A stretch of DNA of 64,000 nucleotides from Diplocarpon mali (lineage: Eukaryota > Ascomycota > Leotiomycetes > Helotiales > Drepanopezizaceae), in NCBI GenBank assembly GCA_024741835.1, contig JAENRP010000021.1:1-64000 (forward strand). Direction: 5' to 3'. Shown piece after piece: positions 20,958 through 31,436 of this stretch (its first letter is position 1; each line of letters begins with the position of its first letter). Below the pieces are notes generated by a model. The model had not been told where the DNA came from. It made no database searches and was given only the letters and a program-made list of their open reading frames with translations. Both the position numbers and the translations under genes were made by a program.

Positions 20958-23900
20958 CTTGCTCGTATGCTGGATCTGTTGGCCTGTAGTGAGTCTGTTT
21001 CGAGACAGACTTGTTGCCGGGATATTCTTGACCGTTCCAAACCGTGAGGCTACCACAGCGTTACAATGTAAAGTCGAATCTCGACTTCGGCTGATGAGTG
21101 CGGTCGAGAGCGCAGTAGTGTCGAAGTTGTAAGTCACGAAGGAAATTGAAGAGTTAGAATTCCCGCATCACGGGCAGACATATCCGTATGACTCCTCTAG
21201 GCGCTAACGGCTCCAGTGGAAGTGGAATCAACACCCATTAGCCTCTTAAAGAGAGATCACTTGATTGGGCGAGACGAGGCTGGGGTAGCCGACTTGGATC
21301 TCCGTGACCTTTTTTTTTCGGCGCTAGCGCAAGCTAAGCGAGGTCGTCCAAACAAACAGCCAGGCCGAGATCTGGATATAAAAGGGAGCTTTGCGTTGGG
21401 CTCTGCTTCATTTCTACGACAGATTCTGGATACGTAAGCGACTTGTATACATCAGCGTGAATTAAATCTGGCTAAAGCCACAACATGATCTGTTCACATC
21501 GACATCTGACGGTGTTGCGCGCTCTGTTGATCGGACTGCCAGTTAGAGTCTCAGTATATTAAGGAGACGTGCTAGACTTGACGTTCGAGTATCGTCTTGT
21601 AGCACTCTTAGCCTCAATCTATGTGTGGATCTATGTTTGACGCCTAATTAATATTGGCATACCTCGTTAAATCCAAGAGGAATCTGTTCCTAAGGAAGTC
21701 AGTACAGACCAAAGTAAAATTGGCCTTTCAGGATTGGATACGGCAAATTGTTCCCGGAGAAGTGCGATATTCCTCCTCTCAGTAAGTTACGCTGCTCAAC
21801 TGCTGGAAATTCCGCATCCGGCCCGGCGTGTTTGGGCAATATAATCAGATAATATCCTCCAGCTACCGCTCCACTGTTCACACCTTGTTGCAGGGAGGCT
21901 GTAGACCCATGATATAATTAAGTATTGGGCTCATAAGATTTATGCTGATATCTTCTGCTTCTTATGCTCGCCAGTCTCATGTTACCAACAGCCGGTACAG
22001 TGTCTCTTGTGCCTCAAAACTCAACTTCTGCGCATAAACTTCTCCGCGAACCTAGCCTGTGACCCGTGTCTTCCGCCCAGTTTCTCTCTAAAGACCTAGC
22101 TGATGTCGATCAACATAAATTTGCATATGTAGCTCAAGGACCCTCCGCAGTATCTTGGCATGTCTCGTTCCATTTATCAGCTTATCTTCACTCAAGCCCC
22201 TACGCTTCCTGGCGTTCCCCCACACCGCAAATATTGCCTCGCCCGTCTCATCCCAAGCCTGAACTTCGCAATACGATATTATATGGAGTTATGGCAGTTT
22301 ATACCCGCATAAGGAGAGGGTATATATAAATGAGCCGAGACATTGGGCTTGGTTCTCTACTTGCTATTATACGTCACTCGGTTTCCTGCGATCACCAGTA
22401 TCGCCTTCCGAATTCCCTAATTGACTCATACGTCTTTATTCAAAACGATTCTTTCATAATGAATGTGGTACGTATGAAGTCAGTCCAAATGCTCTGGGAT
22501 CTTGAACAACTCAGATCAGATACTTGCTTTTTCGAAAGCAGCTTGCTCAAATACAAACACCACCACTTCAACGACATCGAGCATCTGATGACATTAGAGT
22601 CTTACAATCAGTACATATAGCAACCCCATAATTTCCAAGAGAGAACCGGGTGTTCCGTATCTCATTGCACCACTGGAACCCGTACGATTCTGTACCTTAT
22701 CAGGAATTCTCTACGCACAAGCATTCGCTCAATTGAGAGCGCCAGCGCGTCTCTTCCGGAAACAGATGATCCATTGAGGAGTAGCAGGATGTCAACGATC
22801 CGGATACTTACTGACTGAGTAGACCGAGGTTACCGAAGCTGAACGCAGCTTCGAGGATACACTTCGTTCTAGCCAGTGTTGACGCTCCGGGCTAGCCTCT
22901 TGTAACCGAGCGCTCCCCCTTCTACCGTACTAAGTCGCGACGAGGACGCGTCTGAGTCTGACTTGGGATCAGAAGAGCGCAGACTTCATCCTGCCACAGA
23001 ACCCGTACACATTCCGATTTCAGATACGCAAAAGCTGCGCAGCAAATTCCCACAATCTCGAGGACCCACCTCGCTCTGCCAACAGACTGGCAGGGATTTC
23101 CCATCTCCAAGTCGTAGCCGATAAGCCCTACCGGAATCTGCTGGGATCGACCGTCAAGCATACCGATTTTGCCCTCTTGAAAAAACCCCCGCTCGAGATG
23201 CGCCCTGAGCGGTTCTGCGCGGGACAAAACTACAGGAGTAGCCTCACCCAGGTCGTCAGAATCATCATGATATTTCGAAGCTTTTCAACCGCGAAGGAGT
23301 TTTGCGACTGGCTCGGCGCCGAGATAGCGTGACCCTACCTATCTCACGACGACGGTACGGTAAGCCCCCGCCCCAAGGATCTGGAAACTGTCGACGGTCT
23401 ATTCGAGCCTCCACTGCGTTCACGTATCAAAAACGTATTATTCATGAGTACCGACAACTGTTGAATCGTCGTCGGCGTCGTCCACTACCTGGTTGAAATG
23501 TTAATCCGTTCAGCGTACTTCAGAAAACTCCAAGCGAAGGATTGTGGTCTGTGTACCTACAGAGAGGGCTTGGGCAGGCTTGAGGAGTTCATGGGTGATC
23601 GTGGATTGGAACCCCGTAGGACTCGTCACCGTTCATCGATGGTGTCTGAGCTGTAGCACGAACATGTTTCAGTGAGCCCAAAGTGTGGGTTTCATCTTCA
23701 ATTCTATACATCCGTTTACCGCCTAAGAGATCTTCTTGAGCAATACCTATTTCCTTGACCTGGCGATACTACAGCGGCTCGTGACATTCGTATTGATTTC
23801 CTCGGCATTTTGATGTTGCAGTCCATAGAGTCCTGCCACAAACAGAGTCAAAAAGCACCGTGGAATGTGGTGAGTGGTATCCATAAAGTAATACAAGCGG

Positions 23901-24352
23901 TTGACAAGGAAGGGCACTCATGCAGCAAAACCAGAGGTGTAAAAAGGTCTAAATGAACATGAGCTAATAATGTCAGGAAACACCTTAACAAAACACAACG
24001 GTACAGGAGCCTGGATTTCCTTCATCTGATTGATACTGGTCACTAAAGCGCGGAAACAAGCAGGCGAGCAGAAGCATAGCAGCAGATCACACGGAGCATT
24101 AAAATATAGGTCCAATCCCAGAGTCGTCGCGCGATCACCTCTGTTTTCAAAAATAAGCTATCAACTCCATCTACTGGTAGTAGCCTACTTGTACCCCCTC
24201 CATGCAACCCACTTACCGAACCTGCACCGCATCAAGTCAGCTTCTCCTTTCCACTCGCAAGCCAGGTCAGGGTGAAGAAAAGCATACGCAGCGGCAAAAG
24301 AGAAAACCAGGAGCGGAAAAACATTTAATAAAAAAGAGGAGTAGAGGACGAC
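20958..24352. other. Gene-poor intergenic region with possible decayed coding
   Basis: Contains TATA-like boxes (GATATAAAAGG near 21,375; TATATATAAA near 22,320) not followed by a convincing gene. Around 22,936-23,330 one plus frame stays open for about 130 codons without a usable ATG, and after a TGA continues to about 23,460 (TVDGLFEPPLRSRIKNVLF). It may be the remains of a gene. No RIP signature or LTR is evident. Confidence 0.4.
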
Positions 24353-24754
24353 TTACCCTGTCTTCCCCGACTTCCACTTCAACTCCCACTCCACCTGCAG
24401 CTCCAACTCCCGCTCGCTCATCCCCGACCCTCCAGCCCGCCTCTCGAGCGTGAGAGGCTTCTCGGATATGGTCTTCGCGGACAATTGTCTCGAGCGCGTC
24501 CTCTCTACTTCACCGACGCCAAGGGCGCCCTCCACCTGATGCCCGAACAGAGGGGGCGTTCTCCTGCCCCCGTTTCGGCTCCTGTAGCGACACGCCACGC
24601 ACAGATCCGGGGAGCGGGTCACGCCGCCGCCGACGATACTGTCCCAGCAGCCGGTACTGGTGTTGGAGATTTCTCCTCGGGCGCAGTGGCTGGCGACGCG
24701 GCGGGTGCCCCAGTGGGAGCACGCGGTATGGTAGGTCTCTGTCAGATAGCACAT
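24353..24754 (-). CDS. Small Cys-containing hypothetical protein, 133 residues
   Basis: The frame opens upstream, but the ATG at 24,754 (MCYLTETYHTACSHWGTRR) resembles the start of a common class of small fungal proteins with an N-terminal C-x9-C...H pattern and a later LCVAC pair. The Cys residues (about 2, 12, 24, 36, 52 and 55) could bind a metal. The C-terminal third is charged (MSERELELQVEWELKWKSGK). A TATA-like box (GTTATATAAATATTG on the minus strand, near 24,850) lies about 100 bases upstream. No domain function can be given. Confidence 0.55.
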   Translation of the reverse strand: MCYLTETYHTACSHWGTRRVASHCARGEISNTSTGCWDSIVGGGVTRSPDLCVACRYRSRNGGRRTPPLFGHQVEGALGVGEVERTRSRQLSAKTISEKPLTLERRAGGSGMSERELELQVEWELKWKSGKTG

Positions 24755-25905
24755 TTTTTTCTTCGAGTCTGAATCTGGCTCTGGTTCTCCAAGACGAGGA
24801 AGGAATTTAGTACGAGGATATGACGAAGCACAACGATCGCGGGCGACACAATATTTATATAACCCATCTCTGCCTCTTACATCCTGTTCTCTTGTGCCCT
24901 CACCTGTTGTTCTCAACAAGATACTGTCTTCATTCTTAACAAGGCCAATCTGCAGACCGCACCGCAGTCTTGGTGTCGGAATAAGTCATTGTCCAGGGTT
25001 GGTTTAATAAAGGTATTGTGCTGCTCTCCATTCTGTCTTCACCACAAAGGTTCCAGGCAGACAAAGAACTGCAGAAGTACAAGGGATATGAACCAAGGGT
25101 CTGGCGGGAGCACATTGTCTTTTTGTTATGTACCTGTTGTTTGTTTGTCCCGACACAATGAGCCAAAGTGCAGGTACAGTACAACCTACGTAAGCTCAGG
25201 ACTGCGCAGAGGAGTGCTGGTGGCAACACTATGAAAGCAATTTCGCTACAAGGTGCTGCGCGAGTTCAAAATATGTTGGCTGGCTCGTCGAGCAAGGAGG
25301 AGGGAGGGATGCAGGGCCCAAATAACCTCCCAGCTTTGCACCCGCTTAAGCGAAGGGGAAACCTTCACGTGACATCGTAGAAAATTGACAACTTGATAGA
25401 TGATCCCACCTCGAACTCGTTTGACAACATAGTACTCTAGACCAAGGACTCGCTTACCACTTCACACGGAAGGTAAAAATATCTTCGCCCCCGTTGTCTG
25501 GTCTATGGTCGGGATTCTCTGACATCATCATTGCGTCAGTGTGTTGCGGACAACAGACTCGACTTGGTCATTGCGAGATACCGCAAAATCGCACTTTCGC
25601 ATATGAGTGGTAAAGCCCCAAAGATAATCGAACATTCATGAAGACATGCATAAAAATTCTCCTTCTTGCAATGAATGAGAAGAAATGCGCAGAATGATGA
25701 AACCAGATCCAAGTGAATAGCAAGGTCAATTGCCAAAGCCGATTGATGAGCATTGAAAGTCTGTGTGAGAGCCAACCACAGCAATACATCCGATACTCCA
25801 GCCCCAAAATAAGTTTTCAGATTTCTTCGCTGAATGAAGGATTGTCCCGACTCGTCAACTGAACGAAAGCAAAAAATATTCTTTCCATTTGCATTCCCTC
25901 TATGC
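24755..25905. other. Intergenic region, no gene seen
   Basis: Holds the TATA-like box of the preceding minus-strand gene near 24,850. Remaining short open frames on both strands overlap each other and show no motif or signal peptide that I would trust. Confidence 0.45.
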
Positions 25906-26224
25906 TTACACTCCTGTCATAAAATCATCTTGACAGTGCATCTTGACAGTGGCCCATCCCTCCCAGTTGACGTTACACGTCTTGGTGCTCTCGGTGAACT
26001 TGGTGTAAGAGGGGCAGAAGGTCCCGTAGGCAGTAACGGTACGGGTGACTAGGGGGATGTTCTCGGAAATGTTTAGGGTTGAGAAGGTGACATTCATCAG
26101 AGTCGTACTCAAGGCAGTGACGGTAGGAATGCTGTTGTGAGCAGTTTCAGTGCCAGCAGCAGTCTGTTCGAAAGCAGGGGCTGGCGAGAGCCGCAGCGGC
26201 GAAGATGCTGGCAGAGTATTGTAT
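25906..26224 (-). pseudogene. Decayed small secreted-protein gene
   Basis: The downstream frame ends in a protein-like Cys-containing tail (TVTAYGTFCPSYTKFTEST, then CNVNWEGW and MHCQDDF). Upstream, a typical fungal signal peptide (QYSASIFAAAALAS) is readable, but where its ATG should be (26,222-26,224) the codon is ATA, and between the signal peptide and the body the frame shifts by one base (near 26,185). Ancestral length would be about 105 residues. A CATC-rich leader lies upstream as in real fungal genes. Alternatively an upstream exon could supply the start, but I found no ATG with splice sites. Confidence 0.5.
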
Positions 26225-26849
26225 CTATGTCGATTGTATGAGCGACTAGCCTGGGCAAGTTCGAAAGATACGAGCTGGTTGAGATAGTATGTTGGAAGGA
26301 AACGAAGAAATGATGGTGAGGATGAGATTTTGTAATTGCTCTTGTGAGCTAGATCCGCATGAGAGAAACATGAGCAATGGACATCAGAATATCGATAATG
26401 AACTGCTGGACTAGATGTGCCATAGAACTTCGTGCGGCAGAATATTGTTGGGGATGTCTAGTGCCTGAAGAAAATAACTAAGGTTAGAAGATGAATCATA
26501 ACGCTAACCGGACCTTGGTCTTTCAAACATCGCATTCTGACAAGAGTATAAAAGAAAGACTCGAAAATGAGAGAAATGCAGAGTGTACTCCGATATTAAA
26601 GATCTCCACGCAACTATGCTGGACACGAGAAAGGAGCACTTGCCGTCAGGCATCTTGATGAGGATGCTTGTAATCGAATGGCGGAGACACCCGGTTAGGA
26701 ATCCACTTTGAGTACGTCAACGTGGTTATCTTCAAAAACGCGTGCATCGATATAGCCAAGACCGACACCTTATTCGCCCTTCGGGATCTCTCGCCGACCG
26801 CTGCAGAAAGTGGACATCCCTTGTAATCATTTTGAGTGAACGGCAAGCC
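26225..26849. other. Intergenic region
   Basis: Contains the former leader of the decayed secreted-protein gene and the 3' region of the ORM gene. No other gene or repeat seen. Confidence 0.45.
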
Positions 26850-27793
26850 TCAAGATATCTTACAAACGTTATGCAACGATCCAATCCATACTACCTGTCT
26901 TCTGGCGCGCCAGAGAATAGCCCTACCCTTGTTCTGTGACTCTAAATATAGTGTTAGAGAGGGTCCGACCAGTAAAGATTGATGCCGACATACGTATGGT
27001 AATTTTGGTATCACGACCCCCAGTACAGCCAGAAAGTTGATTGTAAAATATGTCAGGTCGTAATGGGTATAGTGTGTACTCAACAGAAATAGCACAATCG
27101 GGACACTGAGTAGGAACTTCTTTGCAGGAGTATATTGAGCCCCATTGTCAATCTGCTCCCACATGTTGAGGTTGTCGTATGCGCCGGCATTGAATTCGAA
27201 AGGGACTCCCCGCACCCAGTGAAACATAAGAAACGAGCCAAACATGTATGAAATGTTCGTCAACGTCCAGGATGTCTCTTGTGATACACCAGGAATTATA
27301 TCGAAAAGAATCTTGAGACAAGCAATAAGTACCAGATGTATAGTCCAAGCACCTGTGAGGTCATGTATCAGCAAAGCTGGCCAAGATAAGGTTGGGGGCC
27401 TAGTAAGGCTCATAAGATGCTATCAAAAAAGCTTCGAAGTACTCGATAACTCTAAACCGGTATCCTGAGAAGTTACTGACCCTTTGCATTTACCCAATTA
27501 GCGTTCAGATTCGGCAGGGCCGCTTGATCGCTCATATGCTCTATCGTCTCGGGCGGTTCCTGGTACAGAAGACTGCTCGACCGCCGCCTCCTGCCGATCT
27601 TTTGCTCGCTCATCGCTCTGTACGGGCCACTCGGACGTGGAGGCTTGGAAGTCGCGTCGTAGGAGACGGTGCGAGGGAGGAGAATTGGAGACGACAGTTT
27701 GGCGGTATTTGAGGGAGGAATGGTGGAGGTCGGGGCGCTCTCCGGAGCGGAACGCTGTGCAGGGGGTTGTGATTCTTGCGCAGTAAGCACCAT
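26850..27793 (-). CDS. ORM1: ORM1/ORMDL-type sphingolipid homeostasis protein
   Basis: ORM proteins are ER membrane proteins that inhibit serine palmitoyltransferase in the SPOTS complex; in yeast, phosphorylation of an N-terminal Ser cluster relieves the block. Exons (minus): 27,793-27,481, 27,352-26,994 and 26,894-26,850, 238 residues. Conserved features: RRRRSSSLLYQEPPE, matching the Ypk1-type R-x-R-x-x-S site; LPNLNANWVNAKG; FDIIPGVSQETSWTLTN; PFEFNAGAYDNLNMWEQID; and QYTPAKKFLLSVPIVLFLLS with several membrane segments. The first intron joins G to GTGCTTGG exactly at the conserved NAKGAW. A second ATG at 27,613 (MSEQKIGRRRRSSS) agrees better with family length and may be the true start. 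The last 14 residues depend on intron 2 and are uncertain. Confidence 0.9.
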
Positions 27794-28436
27794 AGAATAG
27801 GCTGTAGAGAAGCCTCTTGTCCTAGAACTAACAGAACAGCAGCGTCAACGAGGTGTTCGCAGGGCATTTCAATATATGCGAGGAGCACGTGTGCCAAAAG
27901 TACCGTCTGGCCAGGGAGCATGCTCGTTCGGCCTGGAGTGAAGAGGGCTACTCACCTCTGGACTGAACCTGCAGCTGAGCAGAGAATACCTGTGGGTAAG
28001 AAGATGAAGAAGTAGAGAAGCGGCTGGTCGTGATCTACCAGTCGAATGTGCGGAATGTCGGGATGCGGTTGTCAGAAAGTGTTGAATTGCTGTTGGAGTT
28101 CTGGCTTCACGAGGTGCTAGTTAGCGCGACAGGGGTTACAAACGCCCGACCGGAAAAAAGAAAGCGTCGCGCCGACCCAGAAATTATCCCATCCAACACC
28201 ATCAACAAACTCTATTCCAATATCAACAACCACCAAGAATTATACGTCTCGCATAGGGCTCAACGCCTTGAAGCTTCTCATTGGCACAAAGTGAGACAGG
28301 TTCTACGCGTGCAGCTTGATCTTAAGATTTTCACTAACGAGTTTCTTAATTGTTCTCGAGCTAACCTAACAGGCTACGCTTGGCCATTTCCTCCACAGAT
28401 CGCATACGGGCTACGACAGTCAGCACTGTCAACAAT
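27794..28436. promoter_or_regulatory. Shared promoter region of ORM1 and the Air-like gene
   Basis: The two genes diverge from this 643-bp interval. Sequences CTAACCTAACAG (28,360-28,371) and CCTCCACAG (to 28,398) just before the plus-strand ATG look like intron acceptors, so the plus gene may have a 5' untranslated exon. No TATA box stands out. Confidence 0.45.
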
Positions 28437-31436
28437 ATGGCGAACGCCCACGAAGACCAAATTGGGTTAGCCATCAGCGTTACTCGAGAAAGTGCAAGTC
28501 TAGCAATGAGCGATCATGCCCAGGAACCCAGCACGTCGCCAGAGCCCAGTGAATCGAGATTGTCACCCAGAGACGAAGACTTGACGGACTCGAGAACACA
28601 TATGGTCGGCAGGAAACGGAATCTGGAGAGCTTAAGAGATACCGGTGCCTATGAAGTTCACGGTAGGGAGAGATCGTGCAAGCGTGTCAAGGACCATCGG
28701 GATCTTCCCACCGCAGTTGAGGGTTCTTCGGCTGTTCTATCTTCATCTTCTAGGGTGCTTGCACCTACGGAACCTGAATCTGCTACCAGTCAAGAACCAT
28801 CACTACCACTTGTGGAACATTTATCTACTTATCAAGTTCCTCGGGAGGAGAGACAGAGCAAAGCCACCGGTCCAGATTCCTCTAGGCTCTTCAGCCTGGT
28901 CGGTACTGATATTCAGCCCAATAGAGCTCAAGATACTGTTGCAAGATCAGCCCCTGTTACTGCTTTGCAAGGCTCCAGGCCGGCAGCAGTCACGCGTACA
29001 TGGAACGCCGGGGTTTCGAGTGGTTTACGGACTTCCTTCGGCAACAAAACTCAAGTATCGGCGTCCAATATCTCTCGTGAAAGTGTTATAGGAGGCAGAA
29101 CTGTAAATTTTGCGGATTACTACAACGCTGGTCAATTAGCTTCTACTTCAGAAAAATTTTCACAGGATCCTCGGTCATTCGAACCCTTCCAGAAACCTAG
29201 CAAAGAAGAAACCAGTTTGAGTAACGAAGAAAAGGGACACTACTTGAAAGAGCTTTCCGTTCATTACAGCGAGCCTACCCGACCAGAGGCCGCTCCCGCT
29301 GTCCGTGTTGAAGTTCAAACCTCTGATAATGAGGATGAAAGCCCCGGTAAAGGTATGGCGTTGCCAGTTAATAGCCACCCTGTACCGGTTGCAGGCTCTC
29401 GGTACTTCAAATATACCAAGCCATCGATTCTGGAGACTTTTAGCCCCATTGAGCTGGCAAAGTATGTCTCTGACCTTCGTGCATCTCTTCATGAGCAGGC
29501 AGATGAGAGGGCACAGAATAATTTGAAGATGCTGATTGCCAAGGCTGAAAGAGCTGCAGCATCTCTGCATGAGCCCAATCATCCTTCCCATGTTCCGGCG
29601 GACACGAGGATCAAGTCAGACGTTAGTTCGCCAGATACTGAATATGCTCCGTCAGATGGAGTCGGAGTCAATGATTACGATGATCAGAATCATCACCAAA
29701 GGTTTAAGTTACGGCGTCGAGCAGACGAAGGATTTCTAGATCAGAATGCAGCTGCTCCATTTGTGCGACTGGCCTCAAAAGATGTAAAGGATCTTACCCA
29801 TGATGAGCGCCAGAAGTACAGTCAGGTAATGCACGAGGATAAGAAGTTACATGGAAATCTGAAAAAATTATACGAGTTTCAGCAAGCTACTCAAGAGGCT
29901 GAGAAAGCTATCGCCAGCGGATTCCCTCTATCAAAAGATCAACAAAAAATTGAAGATGCCATGTCACAAGGACGTACTTTTTATCCTCGCCGGCCGAATC
30001 GCCCTGCTCGATACACAAAGGGCCATCGAAATTGGACTCTTCTTGAAGCATTTGATATGAATGGCAAGCCCTTCAAACTCCAAGACTTTACGTTCAATGA
30101 TTTCGCCCCCATATTCCTCAGGACCTTCCCGGATGACTGGGATTCTATGAAACCAAAAATTCTCATCGGAGCTCACGCAACTTACGTAAACGCCTTCTAC
30201 AGTCACTTAAGCTCCGTCAAAGCTTTTGGCACTGTCCTAGCAGACGCACAGGCAACAGCAACATCCCCTGATGCTATTACTGTCGTGCAAGCTAAAGAAA
30301 TTGCCAGACGCCAAATGTCGAACGTACAGAATTCTCCACAAGCATCTCTATCAGCTAACAATTCCTCGTCAAATGTGCCAAGTCGAAGCCCGACCGAAAA
30401 CAGAAAAGTAGTAGAAGTATTGGTTGCACCCGCCACTATATCTGCGCCGCTTGCTTCAAATCAACCAGCCAGGGCATTAACCGCCGTGGAAAGTTATGAC
30501 GAACCAGATATCACCATGGTTGAAATGGACGCAGCACACAACAAACCCGATTGCGTTAATATTCACTTATCTGAAGTCGAGCTTTTTCTGCAACAACGAT
30601 ACTACCCGTCCTCGGACCCAGCGACTCGTCGCTGCTTGGCATGCTCTAAGACTGGGCACGTCAGTCTCACTTGTCCAGACATGAAATGCACAGCATGTGG
30701 GTCGAAAGGCATCCACTCCCATTCAACCTGCCCTTTCAGAAAGCGATGTTCGAAGTGCCGAGAGCCAGGTCACAATAAAAATGTATGTCCCGAAAAGCTC
30801 TCCCTCCCAAGATCGGAGATGTCCTGCGATCTCTGTGGCTCAACAGATCACCTCGAAATCAGCTGTCATCTTGTCTGGCGCAGTTTTGACCCCAGGCCCG
30901 AGCAAATCCTCAAGGTCCGCGAGATCCAAATCCATTGCTACAGCTGCGGCTCGGGCGACCACCTCGGGCCAGAGTGCGGTCTACACCGCGGCCCACTCCG
31001 CTCAAGCAACCTCACATGGTCCCGAGCCAACTTGCTGAAGTACATTGACCCTTCAAGCCAAGTACGAGCTCTGTCAGCTGGTAAGGATTACTCAATCCCG
31101 CCCCGAGCACGCTCAGGTGGCACGAACAACCCTATTACTTTTGACGAAAGCGACGACGAGGCGTTCATTCGTCCGCCGGTTCAGCTGCGCAATGCCGGAG
31201 GAAACATTCAGGTGAAGCAGACACGTCTCAAGAAACCCAACAAGGCCGAGACCGAAGGTATTGCTCCAGCTTCCACTACGAAGGCCGGAAAGGGCAAGGG
31301 TAAAAAGCCAGCGAAAACTATGGCTGCTAATATGCTCCTCGAGCAAAAGAAAAAGGCAAAACGAGTGAGAAAGCAGAACGAGAAGAGTCGGCACGAAGCG
31401 CAGGCGAATGCTAGTAGTGCCGGTGGTGGACAGTAG
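28437..31436 (+). CDS. Air1/Air2-like five-zinc-knuckle RNA-binding protein
   Basis: Single exon, 999 residues from ATG 28,437 (MANAHEDQIG); the open frame begins slightly earlier but without an ATG. Near residues 730-850 five CCHC knuckles follow one another: CLACSKTGHVSLTC, CTACGSKGIHSHSTC, CSKCREPGHNKNVC, CDLCGSTDHLEISC and CYSCGSGDHLGPEC. HLVWRSFDP sits between knuckles 4 and 5. This layout is that of Air1/Air2, the RNA-binding subunits of the nuclear TRAMP complex, which marks RNAs for exosome decay. The C-terminus is very basic (KAGKGKGKKPAKT, KKKAKRVRKQNEKSR) and probably nuclear. The long N-terminal part is low-complexity except for a folded-looking segment around residues 530-610 (FNDFAPIFLRTFPDDWDSM). 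Yeast Air2 is about a third of this length. Confidence 0.75.
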   Translation: MANAHEDQIGLAISVTRESASLAMSDHAQEPSTSPEPSESRLSPRDEDLTDSRTHMVGRKRNLESLRDTGAYEVHGRERSCKRVKDHRDLPTAVEGSSAVLSSSSRVLAPTEPESATSQEPSLPLVEHLSTYQVPREERQSKATGPDSSRLFSLVGTDIQPNRAQDTVARSAPVTALQGSRPAAVTRTWNAGVSSGLRTSFGNKTQVSASNISRESVIGGRTVNFADYYNAGQLASTSEKFSQDPRSFEPFQKPSKEETSLSNEEKGHYLKELSVHYSEPTRPEAAPAVRVEVQTSDNEDESPGKGMALPVNSHPVPVAGSRYFKYTKPSILETFSPIELAKYVSDLRASLHEQADERAQNNLKMLIAKAERAAASLHEPNHPSHVPADTRIKSDVSSPDTEYAPSDGVGVNDYDDQNHHQRFKLRRRADEGFLDQNAAAPFVRLASKDVKDLTHDERQKYSQVMHEDKKLHGNLKKLYEFQQATQEAEKAIASGFPLSKDQQKIEDAMSQGRTFYPRRPNRPARYTKGHRNWTLLEAFDMNGKPFKLQDFTFNDFAPIFLRTFPDDWDSMKPKILIGAHATYVNAFYSHLSSVKAFGTVLADAQATATSPDAITVVQAKEIARRQMSNVQNSPQASLSANNSSSNVPSRSPTENRKVVEVLVAPATISAPLASNQPARALTAVESYDEPDITMVEMDAAHNKPDCVNIHLSEVELFLQQRYYPSSDPATRRCLACSKTGHVSLTCPDMKCTACGSKGIHSHSTCPFRKRCSKCREPGHNKNVCPEKLSLPRSEMSCDLCGSTDHLEISCHLVWRSFDPRPEQILKVREIQIHCYSCGSGDHLGPECGLHRGPLRSSNLTWSRANLLKYIDPSSQVRALSAGKDYSIPPRARSGGTNNPITFDESDDEAFIRPPVQLRNAGGNIQVKQTRLKKPNKAETEGIAPASTTKAGKGKGKKPAKTMAANMLLEQKKKAKRVRKQNEKSRHEAQANASSAGGGQ

